From: Rikenellaceae bacterium
GTDB lineage: Bacteria > Bacteroidota > Bacteroidia > Bacteroidales > Rikenellaceae
Assembly: GCA_015059785.1 (NCBI GenBank)
Contig: SUZS01000029.1
Location: 1 to 33,708 of the forward strand
Length of the DNA stretch: 33,708 bases
Reading direction: 5' to 3'
Of this stretch, positions 7,856 through 14,499 are shown one piece after another. Position 1 is the stretch's first letter. Each line of letters starts with the position of its first letter. Below the pieces are notes generated by a model. The model was not told where the DNA came from. It saw only the letters and a program-made list of their open reading frames with translations, and did not search any database. Position numbers and translations under genes: made by a program.

Positions 7856-7856
7856 T

Positions 7857-8366
7857 ATGAAACCGCTTCTTCTCTTTGCAACCGATATGGAGGCTACGGC
7901 AGTGAGTGCACTGGCGGATAGCGTTCAGACGGCAGTCTGTGGCGTAGGTGCTGTGGAGGCGGCTGTGGGTATGGTAGATATTATTGAGCGTTACAAGCCC
8001 GAGGCTGTTATTCTCTGCGGTATTGCGGGGGCGTATGACCGAAAACTGAAGATTGGCGATGTTGTAAGCGTTGTTACCGAGCAGACAGCAACCCTCCCGC
8101 CTATATATATAAATAAGTATAGAGCGACCCTGCCTCTGCCACTTAAGGAGGTTAGTTCAAACACTGTTATGGCCGTAGGCGCAGAGCCTGCGGGTGCCGA
8201 GGTGGAGAATATGGAGGGGGCAGCGGTATTTGCCGTGTGCCACCACTATGGTGTGCCGTGCGCAGAGGTTCGCGCCGTGTCTAACTATGTAGATGACCCT
8301 CGTGAGCAGTGGGATATCCCTGCGGCACTTACTGCTCTGGCTGAAGCAATAAAAAATATACTCTGA
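7857..8366 (+). CDS. mqnB: Futalosine hydrolase, compact form
   Basis: It cleaves futalosine to dehypoxanthine futalosine and hypoxanthine in the alternative (futalosine) menaquinone pathway. The protein belongs to the nucleoside phosphorylase fold: ILCGIAGAYD (about 51-60) is the glycine-rich phosphate-loop region, VENMEGAAVFAVC is the nucleoside-binding Glu-Met-Glu segment, and SNYVDDPREQWDI matches the C-terminal SNxV...W region typical of MqnB. It has only 169 residues against roughly 200-220 in most relatives; the missing part is between the phosphate loop and the ENMEGAA motif. It overlaps mqnD by one base, which strongly supports the assignment. Confidence 0.87.
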   Translation: MKPLLLFATDMEATAVSALADSVQTAVCGVGAVEAAVGMVDIIERYKPEAVILCGIAGAYDRKLKIGDVVSVVTEQTATLPPIYINKYRATLPLPLKEVSSNTVMAVGAEPAGAEVENMEGAAVFAVCHHYGVPCAEVRAVSNYVDDPREQWDIPAALTALAEAIKNIL

Positions 8367-9151
8367 TGAAGCGACTCTCACTACATATATCGCCCTGTCC
8401 AAATGACACCTTCGCCTTTGACGCGATTGTAAACCACCGTATAGACCACGACTTTGACCTTGCAGTCGAGTATAAGGATATTGAGGAGCTTAATCAGGGA
8501 GTGATAGACGGAGTGGCGGATATCTCTAAAATCAGCTACTCGGTCTACCCGAAGATTGCCGAGAGATATATGCTCCTTACAAGTGGCTCGGCATTAGGTA
8601 GAGGTAATGGACAACTACTCGTAAGGCGCAAGGGCGAGAGTGGCGCAATTCGCACAGTTATCACCCCGGGCGTGAACACTACGGCGCAGGCTCTGCTTAA
8701 GCGATACTACCCCGATGTGGAGTGCATTCCGATGCTCTTTAGCTCTATTGCTGAGGCTGTGGAGCGTGGAGAGGCCGATGCGGGCGTTCTTATCCACGAG
8801 GGTAGGTTTGTCTATCACAAGCGTAACCTTGAACTTGTTGCCGACTTGGGAAGATTGTGGGAGGAGGAGACCAGTCTGCCACTGCCATTAGGGGCGATAG
8901 TTATCAAGCGCGAGGTGGCAGATACAATTCGTAAGCAGTTTGACTCTCTGCTGTCCGCCTCTGTGAAGTTTGCCCTCCAAAATCCGACAATATCTCGCGA
9001 CTTTGTTCGCTTCCACGCCCAAGAGCTTGACGATGAGGTTATAAATCAACATATCGCACTGTTTGTCAATAGTTATACCATAAACCTCGGTCCAGAGGGG
9101 CTTGAGGCGGTAAAGAGGCTTATTGGGGAGGTTGAAATAGATGATGATTAG
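8366..9151 (+). CDS. mqnD: 1,4-dihydroxy-6-naphthoate synthase
   Basis: It acts on cyclic dehypoxanthine futalosine to release 1,4-dihydroxy-6-naphthoate in the futalosine pathway. It has 261 residues with a periplasmic-binding-protein-like fold. The family markers HISPCPNDTFAFDA (7-20) and VLIHEGRFVYHK (with the conserved His-Glu) are intact, and PLPLGAIVIKR is the usual hinge strand. The ATG overlaps the mqnB stop (TGATG). mqnA, mqnC and the later prenyltransferase are not in the window. It is the last gene of the operon, and a nested inverted repeat begins on its stop codon. Confidence 0.93.
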   Translation: MKRLSLHISPCPNDTFAFDAIVNHRIDHDFDLAVEYKDIEELNQGVIDGVADISKISYSVYPKIAERYMLLTSGSALGRGNGQLLVRRKGESGAIRTVITPGVNTTAQALLKRYYPDVECIPMLFSSIAEAVERGEADAGVLIHEGRFVYHKRNLELVADLGRLWEEETSLPLPLGAIVIKREVADTIRKQFDSLLSASVKFALQNPTISRDFVRFHAQELDDEVINQHIALFVNSYTINLGPEGLEAVKRLIGEVEIDDD

Positions 9152-9277
9152 AATCTGTTTGATTTATTTGTTTCATTCTTTTATTCTGTTTATGACTCCT
9201 TTCTCATATGCTTTTCGTTACATAGGACCCCTATGCGCCTCAAATCATACGAGAAAAGAGCCACAAAGCAGATTCTA
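9149..9277. repeat. Nested inverted-repeat element after mqnD
   Basis: TAGAATCTG (9149-9157, including the mqnD stop codon) pairs with CAGATTCTA (9269-9277). Inside, 9194-9210 (ending CTCATATG) pairs with 9246-9262 (starting CATACGAG), 14 of 17 bases. A central CATAGGaccCCTATG (9221-9235) closes it. The architecture matches the family A elements at 3702, 11153, 26172 and 29602, although the sequence differs. It may act as a terminator or 3' mRNA structure. Confidence 0.65.
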
Positions 9278-9576
9278 AAATAATTTTGCAAACAAATTAA
9301 ACAGCTTCTAAAAATTTTTAATATTTTTTTATAACCCCCTAATCCTTCAATAGTTAAACAACTTTTACCGATTACGGCTTACGGATTGTTATAAAACAGG
9401 GGCTTATAATTGCAATTTGTAACCGATGACAATGGTCTTCCAATGCAGAAAAGTGTTGGAAGATTTTGTTTTGAAAAAATTTATTTATATCTTGCACTGC
9501 AAATCGGTGTTAAAAGTGGATTTTAGACCCCATTTGTACTGTTATTACAATTATTAATTACTAAATATTTGTTCGT
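9278..9576 (+). other. Intergenic region with hairpin and promoter before the lipoprotein gene
   Basis: This is an AT-rich stretch with no ORF I can support. It contains a hairpin TCTTCCAA/TTGGAAGA (9436-9443 with 9456-9463) followed by TTTTGTTTT, which looks like an intrinsic terminator, and then the promoter at 9465-9494. After the expected transcription start there is a leader of roughly 75-80 bases before the ATG at 9577. Confidence 0.6.
9465..9494 (+). promoter_or_regulatory. Promoter for the 9577 lipoprotein gene
   Basis: TTTG (9465-9468), 19 bases, then TATCTTG (9488-9494), which lacks one T of the consensus TAnnTTTG. The spacing is as expected for Bacteroidetes sigma-70. It overlaps the T-run of the hairpin just upstream. 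Confidence 0.55.
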
Positions 9577-11148
9577 ATGAGAAAATTTAGACTTTTACTA
9601 ATGATGTCATCATTGCTCGCTCTGGTTTGCTCGTTCACAGCTTGTAACACAGACATCGCAGATGACTATCCTGCAGTAGAGATATCTCTTACTGCTGGTG
9701 AGGCTGTTGGTAACACGCTCACTTTCACCGTTAAGGCTACTGGTGCTGATGATATCTACTACTGGGTAGAGACTGTAGACCCAGAGGCTGAGGCAGCGCC
9801 AGAACTCAACATTGAGGATGCTTCTTACCTTGATGCACAGGTAGATGTTGACTTTGAGCAGGCTGTAACCGTAACCGTGAAGTACAACAAGCAGTATGTT
9901 ATCTACGCTTATGCAAAGAACTTCGCTCACAACGCTTATGCAAACGAGATTTCAATGTCTACTGGCGATGCTCCTGTAGTTGTTCCTGCTCCAGAGGTTA
10001 GCGTATTGGCTGACGAGGAAGAGGTTTATGAGGACGCTTTCCTTGTGTTCATCACCTCTAAGAATGCAACTAAGGGAGCTTGGCTCGTTGTTCCTAAGTA
10101 CACTGAGGGCGTAGACGCTGCAAAGGTATTTGCTGAGGGTACCGCTCTTGGTGCTTCAGAGCTTAACTGCGAGGCCGCTATTCCTGTTGAGGACCTTGAG
10201 CCAGATACAGAGTACGACTTCTACGCTGCTGTAGAGAACTCTGAGGGCGTTCAGGTGCTTAGCGCAGTTGTCGCTGTAACTACCGCTAAGAAGGCTATTC
10301 CTGTTGTTCAGATGCAGTTCACAGAGCTTTTGACATCTATGGATCTGTCTACAACTGTAGGCCTGCCAGGTATGTTCTTTATGCTTAACAACCCTGAGAC
10401 TGGTGACTTCGCTTCTCTGTTTATGTATGACATTTCACAGATAAGCAACTACCCTGGCTATATGGCTAATGGTATCTATCCTGCTCTTACTGGTTCATTT
10501 GACTCTGGTTCTATTCCAGAGGCTACTTGCGTTCTCGCAGACCCAGGTTATACTAACTTCGAAAACGCAGCTGGCAGCTACTACCCAGTAGGTAATATGG
10601 GCGTTGACGAGGATGGTAACCCTTACGGTATAGTTCTTATGACCCAGATGCCAGATGCTGATAACAACCTCCTTGAGATTAACATCTACGCTGTAAACGC
10701 TGCAACAAATGAGCCTACAATTATCCGCGGTCAGTATATCGGTCCTCTTGGATATGTTACAGGTATTGCAACTTGGCCATTCAACCTCACAGACTGGGGC
10801 TTCAAGGCATTTGAGTCTACAACTTCTGGTAATGTTGTAACCCTTACAAGTAACAGCATCAACGGCTCATTCGTTCTTAACCTTACAACAGAGAATGGTA
10901 ACATTGAGAGTACATTCGTTGTAGGTGAGAATCTAACAGGTGGCTTCACATCTTATGTTGAGGGCGCTCCAGAGTACTTTGAGCTTCAGAGCGGCCGTAT
11001 GGCAATCGCTAAGGCCGAGGGTGGTGGCGCAAATGACTATGTTCTCATCATCTCAACTCGCGGTGACGAGACTATCATGGTCGGTGCTTCAGGTGCTTAC
11101 AAGATTGATGCGTTGGAGTATCCTATTACAATTACTCCCGCTCAATAG
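9577..11148 (+). CDS. Secreted lipoprotein with Ig/fibronectin-like domains, probably surface exposed
   Basis: A 523-residue protein with a lipoprotein signal peptide: basic MRKFR, a hydrophobic stretch and the lipobox SFTAC with Cys23. The mature N-terminus CNTDIADD is acidic, a feature that in Bacteroidetes is associated with export to the outer face. Residues 30-235 look like two beta-sandwich modules (for example VPAPEVSVLADEEEVYED and LEPDTEYDFYAAVENSEG, typical of fibronectin III-like repeats). The remainder is beta-rich, aromatic and glycine-rich, without a recognised catalytic motif. Codon use is strongly biased to a small set, suggesting high expression. It has its own promoter and is monocistronic. 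No SusC/SusD pair is adjacent, so a nutrient-binding role is not supported. Confidence 0.85.
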   Translation: MRKFRLLLMMSSLLALVCSFTACNTDIADDYPAVEISLTAGEAVGNTLTFTVKATGADDIYYWVETVDPEAEAAPELNIEDASYLDAQVDVDFEQAVTVTVKYNKQYVIYAYAKNFAHNAYANEISMSTGDAPVVVPAPEVSVLADEEEVYEDAFLVFITSKNATKGAWLVVPKYTEGVDAAKVFAEGTALGASELNCEAAIPVEDLEPDTEYDFYAAVENSEGVQVLSAVVAVTTAKKAIPVVQMQFTELLTSMDLSTTVGLPGMFFMLNNPETGDFASLFMYDISQISNYPGYMANGIYPALTGSFDSGSIPEATCVLADPGYTNFENAAGSYYPVGNMGVDEDGNPYGIVLMTQMPDADNNLLEINIYAVNAATNEPTIIRGQYIGPLGYVTGIATWPFNLTDWGFKAFESTTSGNVVTLTSNSINGSFVLNLTTENGNIESTFVVGENLTGGFTSYVEGAPEYFELQSGRMAIAKAEGGGANDYVLIISTRGDETIMVGASGAYKIDALEYPITITPAQ

Positions 11149-11152
11149 TTGA

Positions 11153-11278
11153 TTTTGCCGTGATAGCGGGGCATCTACTTCCGCTAGCCAATAAAACAGC
11201 AAAGGGTCGTACGCTTTAGTACTACCCTTCGCTGTTTTATAGCCCGAGCGTTGTATATACCCCGCTCTGACGACAAAA
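11153..11278. repeat. Nested inverted-repeat element, family A, after the lipoprotein gene
   Basis: The outer arm TTTTGCCGTGATAGCGGGG (11153-11171) pairs with CCCCGCTCTGACGACAAAA (11260-11278). The inner hairpin AAAACAGC...GGGTcGTAC (11193-11212) pairs with GTACtACCC...GCTGTTTT (11219-11238) around a GCTTTA loop. It starts five bases after the stop codon. Compared with the copy at 29602, the outer GC-rich part changes from AGCGGGG/CCCCGCT to AACGCGG/CCGCGTT, and the inner stem from GGGT/ACCC to GGGC/GCCC, so pairing is kept. Confidence 0.8.
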
Positions 11279-11306
11279 TACGGTTGTTCTAATTGAACTT
11301 TACCGA

Positions 11307-11473
11307 GCGTTGGCTCGCCTTTGGCGACCCTTCCCCGCTGCGCCTCGGCAGTATCAGTCGCGGCATAAATGCCTCAAAATGCGAAATTGAAAATTCGTGA
11401 ACAAGTTCCCATTTTCAATTGTCGCCTTTTGCACCTACGGTGTGCGACTGCTGTTGCTCTCGGCTTAATCGCA
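11307..11473. repeat. 167-bp structured repeat unit, family B, copy 1 of 3
   Basis: The unit can fold as a three-arm junction. Closing stem AGTCGC (11356-11361) pairs with GCGACT (11444-11449). Arm 1 is GGCATaaATGCC (11362-11373). Arm 2 is GCGAAATTGAAAAT (11381-11394) with ATTTTCAATTGTCGC (11411-11425), containing GAACaaGTTC (11399-11408). Arm 3 is CACCtacGGTG (11432-11442). A separate hairpin CGCCtttGGCG (11316-11326) lies ahead. No credible protein is encoded: the ORF through the unit is copied with it. Confidence 0.85.
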
Positions 11474-11641
11474 GCGTTGGCTCGCCTTTGGCGACCCTTC
11501 ACCGCTCCGCCTCGGCAGTATCAGTCGCAGTGCAAGCACTTCAAAATGCGAAATTGAAAAATCTGTGAGCAAGCTCCCGTTTTCAATCTTCGCCTTTTGC
11601 ACCTACGGTGTGCGACTGCTGTTGCTCTCGGCTTAATCGCG
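11474..11641. repeat. 167-bp structured repeat unit, family B, copy 2 of 3
   Basis: It is directly adjacent to copy 1 and has the same fold. Arm 1 reads AGTGCaaGCACT (11529-11540) instead of GGCATaaATGCC, a full set of compensatory changes. The inner part of arm 2 reads GAGCaaGCTC (11567-11576) instead of GAACaaGTTC. The closing stem AGTCGC (11523-11528) is kept. Confidence 0.85.
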
Positions 11642-11808
11642 GCGTTAACCCTCCTTCGGAGTCTTTTCCCCGCTGCGCCTCGGCAGTATCAGTCGTGGCA
11701 TAAATGCCTCAAAATGCGAAATTGAAAATTCGTGAACAAGTTCCCATTTTCAATTGTCGCCTTTTGCACCTACGGTGTGCGACTGCTGTTGCTCTCGGCT
11801 TAATCGCG
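11642..11808. repeat. 167-bp structured repeat unit, family B, copy 3 of 3
   Basis: Directly adjacent to copy 2. Its leading hairpin is CTCCttcGGAG (11651-11661) instead of CGCCtttGGCG, again with pairing preserved. Arms 1-3 match copy 1. The closing stem reads AGTCGT, giving one G-T wobble in place of G-C. Confidence 0.85.
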
Positions 11809-11820
11809 GCGTTGTACCTA

Positions 11821-11840
11821 CCCCGCTCTGACGACAAAAT
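11821..11840. repeat. Second copy of the family A right arm
   Basis: CCCCGCTCTGACGACAAAAT repeats the right arm at 11260-11279 after the three B units. The left arm at 11153 could pair with either copy. Similar second copies of CTCTGACGACAAAAT occur after the B unit near 26510 and, without a B unit, near 29763. Confidence 0.7.
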
Positions 11841-11859
11841 GTGCGGTACTAAAAGTAGT

Positions 11860-11929
11860 GAAATTAAGGAAGTTAATGAGTTTAGGGAAAATCACTAAAT
11901 TCCCTAACTTCACTAATCTCCTTAAATTC
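11860..11929. repeat. AT-rich inverted repeat, family C, copy 2
   Basis: The 30-base arm 11860-11889 (GAAATTAAGGAAGTTAATGA...) pairs with 11900-11929 (...ACTTCACTAATCTCC...) with a few mismatches. It is the same family as 201-264, 26556-26621 and 29817-29912, and follows the A/B block here as it does at 26556. Confidence 0.7.
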
Positions 11930-11965
11930 TTTATTATAGAAAGAGTTCGTCTGAAAGTGTTTATT

Positions 11966-12082
11966 CGGATTTAGGGAAACTCTCGCAGAGAGTACGATGA
12001 AAAATAGAGCCTCACTCAAGCTTGCTTGAAAGTGAATGGCTCTATTTTTTGTCGTAATAGCCGCAAGGCTATCCTAAATCCG
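11966..12082. repeat. Three-arm nested inverted-repeat element
   Basis: A perfect 10-bp outer stem CGGATTTAGG (11966-11975) / CCTAAATCCG (12073-12082) encloses three hairpins: ACTCTCgcaGAGAGT (11979-11993), a long arm 11993-12011 with 12038-12056 (17 of 19 bases, tip TCAAGCttGCTTGA at 12016-12029), and ATAGCCgcaaGGCTAT (12057-12072). The shape resembles the family B unit, with unrelated sequence. No gene is encoded. Confidence 0.75.
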
Positions 12083-12251
12083 CATCAGCACAGAAGAAAA
12101 ACGAAGTTTACGGCATTCTGCCGTTTCCTCCTCGCGGCTCGGCAAAGCCTGCGAGCAGTCTCTGCTCTCGCTCCGCAGCGTCGGTTTTCCAAGAGTTTTT
12201 GGGGCGCCTTTTTGCAAAAAGGCGCGGTACACGCTTTCTGCGTAGCTAAAA
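12083..12251 (-). other. Hairpin-rich intergenic region downstream of yidD
   Basis: There is no supportable gene. Hairpins include ACGGCAttcTGCCGT near 12109-12123, GCTCGGC/GCC..GAGC near 12137-12156, and a perfect 22-base palindrome at 12204-12225. Several ORFs on both strands cross the region, but they conflict with each other and with YidD. Confidence 0.5.
12204..12225 (-). terminator. Likely terminator of the yidD transcript
   Basis: A perfect palindrome, GCGCCTTTTTG and its complement, lies 27 bases beyond the yidD stop. It forms a GC-capped stem of up to 11 bp. The run of U usual for intrinsic terminators is inside the stem rather than after it, so termination is plausible but not certain. 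Confidence 0.4.
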
Positions 12252-12512
12252 CTATGGCACGGGGTCGTAGCCGCTGCCACCCCAAGGGTTACAGCGCAGG
12301 ATTCGTTTAATGGTGAGCCAGGAGCCTTTGATAGGGCCGTATTTACGGAGTGCTTCAAGGGCGTACTGTGAGCAGGTAGGGGTAAAGCGGCAGCAGGCGG
12401 GCTTAAGTGGCGAGATACATATTTGATAGAATCGCACAAGTCCGATAAGGGGTAGGCTGAGGATATGTTTACAGCTCTGCAGAAATTTGTTCGAGGACTT
12501 TTTTGACTGCAT
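12252..12512 (-). CDS. yidD: Membrane protein insertion efficiency factor YidD
   Basis: A small membrane-associated protein that assists YidC in inserting inner-membrane proteins. It has 86 residues. The family core is present: [34 protein letters not shown] (with the conserved cysteines) and the C-terminal [13 protein letters not shown]. The ORF overlaps the end of rnpA by 44 bases in another frame; a shorter start would remove only part of the overlap. The rnpA-yidD order is the classic bacterial one, although yidC and rpmH are absent here. Confidence 0.93.
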   Translation of the reverse strand: MQSKKSSNKFLQSCKHILSLPLIGLVRFYQICISPLKPACCRFTPTCSQYALEALRKYGPIKGSWLTIKRILRCNPWGGSGYDPVP

Positions 12513-12834
12513 TTTCTATTGTCTGGTAGTCGTGGATAGTTTTGCTTGAGTATACCACGGCTATCTCTATGCGGTGGTTACCGAGGCTGTTGTATATCAG
12601 TGACTTATTGAGTCTATATACCTCGCGCATACGACGGCGGAGGAGGTTACGCTTGTTGGCGCGCTTATGGAACTTCTTGGGTGTAGAGAAGAGAATAGCT
12701 GCCTCAGGCGAGGCAGCCTCCTCTATATAGTACAGATAGCGGAAGGGGTAGACAAAGCCACTGCGACCCTCTTTGAAGAGTCGGCGTATTGCGCCATAGC
12801 TGTGCAATCGTTCCGGCTTAGTCAGGCTATTCAT
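12469..12834 (-). CDS. rnpA: Ribonuclease P protein component
   Basis: The basic protein subunit of RNase P, which binds the RNA subunit and the 5' leader of pre-tRNA. It has 121 residues. The signature [17 protein letters not shown] (about 55-71) is intact, as is the N-terminal [20 protein letters not shown]. Upstream, the HemD-like gene ends 12 bases away, so it is transcribed within the long minus-strand run rather than next to rpmH. Confidence 0.95.
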   Translation of the reverse strand: MNSLTKPERLHSYGAIRRLFKEGRSGFVYPFRYLYYIEEAASPEAAILFSTPKKFHKRANKRNLLRRRMREVYRLNKSLIYNSLGNHRIEIAVVYSSKTIHDYQTIENAVKKVLEQISAEL

Positions 12835-12846
12835 CTATCTTATTAT

Positions 12847-13695
12847 CTACTTCTTACGGGTACGGCTCTTCTTTGAGAGCTTAGTCTGCTGTGTGCGCAG
12901 GAACTGCTCTTTCTGCTCGTTTTCAGCAAACTCAACATCGTCCACCTCTTCGCCAGCCAGTACGGCCTCGATATAGTTATCCACAGCCTTAGCCAGTGAA
13001 GGGGCTGTAGGGCTTGGAGCGTATGCCTTAACGGGCAGGTGGTTCTCTGAGGCAATGCGCAGAGTGCCCTCGCCGAAGGTGCTGATAATCGGCATCTTAT
13101 CTATAGGGAGCTTCTCTGCAAGGGTCTTAACCTCCCAAGGGGAGTAGAGCAGCAGCATATCGTAGCTCTGCAGCTCCTCGGCAGTAATGTCGCTAGCCAC
13201 GGTGCGAGCGAGGATTACTGGTGTGTAGTTAATCTTCAGACGGGTGAGTGCCTCAGGAATCTCTGGCTTATGAGGCTCAGAGAGTGCGAGGAGCAGTTTC
13301 TCATCCTTATGCTTTACAATCTGCTCGACGATGCCTGTGAATGTACCATCGGCAAACGAGATTTTACGCTTGCGGTAGACGATATACTTCTGCAGGTAGA
13401 GGGCTATAGCCTCGGTAGAGCAGATATACTTATAAGTTTCTGGTACTGTTATGCGCGCGTCCTCGCAGATGCGGAAGAAGCTGTCAATAGTTGTACGAGA
13501 GGTAAAGATGACCGCTGTGTGCGCGAGAATCTCCACGCGCTGAGAGCGGAACTCTTTTGGGGTGACTCCTTTAACCTCTATCAGTGGGCGGTAGTCCACC
13601 TCAAGGGAGTGTTTGTTCGCCAACTCAAAAAAGGGCGATTTTTCAATAATCGCAGGTTTTGGCTGCGACACTAAAATTCGTTTAATCTCTGCCAT
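12847..13695 (-). CDS. Uroporphyrinogen-III synthase (HemD)-like protein
   Basis: A 282-residue protein of the HemD fold: two alpha/beta domains with VIFTSRTTIDSFF (about 63-75) and LLLYSPWEVKTLAE (about 180-193) at the interdomain positions typical of the family. In Bacteroidetes such genes sit beside a DUF4271 gene, as here. No other haem or sirohaem gene is in the window, and many gut Bacteroidales lack a full haem pathway, so a role other than tetrapyrrole synthesis is possible. The C-terminus carries an acidic stretch (EEVDDVEFAENEQKE) and a lysine-rich tail (KLSKKSRTRKK) beyond the HemD fold; these could bind a partner or nucleic acid. The gene lies 45 bases downstream of the DUF4271 gene. 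Confidence 0.75.
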   Translation of the reverse strand: MAEIKRILVSQPKPAIIEKSPFFELANKHSLEVDYRPLIEVKGVTPKEFRSQRVEILAHTAVIFTSRTTIDSFFRICEDARITVPETYKYICSTEAIALYLQKYIVYRKRKISFADGTFTGIVEQIVKHKDEKLLLALSEPHKPEIPEALTRLKINYTPVILARTVASDITAEELQSYDMLLLYSPWEVKTLAEKLPIDKMPIISTFGEGTLRIASENHLPVKAYAPSPTAPSLAKAVDNYIEAVLAGEEVDDVEFAENEQKEQFLRTQQTKLSKKSRTRKK

Positions 13696-13740
13696 AGTAA
13701 ATTAGGGTCTTTCCTATAAAAATCCCTTCCCCAGATAGTC

Positions 13741-14499
13741 TCAACGCAGAATTGGCGCAAGAATGAGCGACACAGGGAAGATTTCCAGGGCGCAAAGATA
13801 CAAAAACCAATGCAAAATTGAAATTTTTTGCCCAACAAAGAACAAAAAAGTCTCTTTTACAAAGATAATTAGGGCTATAAGGGCGCATAGACCACCTCCT
13901 ATAATGGCAACTATTGATGGCGCTGATTGCCATAGTAGAAACAGAATTCCGAACGGTATTGTGGCAACAAAGCCAACGGCAAGATATAGACTTTTGATGC
14001 CGATAAGAGCTCTTCCAATATCACTTCGTTCGCAGACAGATGCTGATAGAAATACCACTCCGTATTGGTATATGAGCATAACTGTTATTGCTGCAAGTAC
14101 AGTAAGGACAACCACCCAGACTGCCGCGCTGTCAGCAATGCCAGCTAATGCCGTTTGTCCCCACAGGCCAAAACCACGCAGAGCACAGAGTGAGAGAGTT
14201 ATAACGCCCAGTATTATCATCACCACCTCGATATTTGTCTGCTCGCCAGGGTTTATGTGTGCCTTATCGCCGCTACCCTGATGGAAACCTAAGGCGCTGA
14301 TGATAAAGTATCGCAGAAAGTCCCAATAGCGGACAATGACAAATGTGTATACAAAGCCGATAATCAGCACAGCAATCTGGAACAATGCCCCATAGTGCAG
14401 TGTATCAGCTATTGCGCCGCAGTTCTCTGTGGCTATCGTGGAGCAGTTACCAAAGGCCTGCTCTGGGGTTATAAAGTGTCTAAGTATAGGTAGTTGCAT
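13741..14499 (-). CDS. DUF4271 family membrane protein
   Basis: A 252-residue integral membrane protein with about six hydrophobic segments (for example IAVLIIGFVYTFVIV, VVMIILGVITLSLCAL, VWVVVLTVLAAITVMLIY, FVATIPFGILFLLW, IIGGGLCALIALIIF). The C-terminal motif KISILHWFLYLCALEIFPVSLI fits DUF4271, a Bacteroidetes family of unknown function usually next to a HemD-like gene. Its ATG overlaps the stop of the sensor kinase gene by one base, so the three are co-transcribed. Confidence 0.8.
   Translation of the reverse strand: MQLPILRHFITPEQAFGNCSTIATENCGAIADTLHYGALFQIAVLIIGFVYTFVIVRYWDFLRYFIISALGFHQGSGDKAHINPGEQTNIEVVMIILGVITLSLCALRGFGLWGQTALAGIADSAAVWVVVLTVLAAITVMLIYQYGVVFLSASVCERSDIGRALIGIKSLYLAVGFVATIPFGILFLLWQSAPSIVAIIGGGLCALIALIIFVKETFLFFVGQKISILHWFLYLCALEIFPVSLILAPILR

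Noticed and set aside
9152..9576. tRNA or other known RNA gene in the larger intergenic gaps
   Set aside because: I found no tRNA T-loop (GGTTCGA-type) with acceptor pairing in 9152-9576, 11149-12251, 26155-26676 or 29606-29971. The cloverleaf-like units lack tRNA consensus bases.
11149..11840. CRISPR array or integron attC array as an explanation of the tandem units
   Set aside because: Units are adjacent without unique spacers, no Cas or integrase gene is nearby, and units are not separated by gene cassettes.
11369..11898. Two ORFs (11369-11557, 11704-11898) whose proteins share the same first 36 residues
   Set aside because: They are translations of the 167-bp structured repeat. The identity comes from repeat copies, the proteins diverge where the repeat ends, and changes between copies preserve stems rather than reading frame.
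12026..12439. Overlapping ORFs on both strands after and across yidD
   Set aside because: They cross yidD or the hairpin-rich region, are rich in Arg/Cys/Ser, have no recognisable family and conflict with the clear YidD frame.
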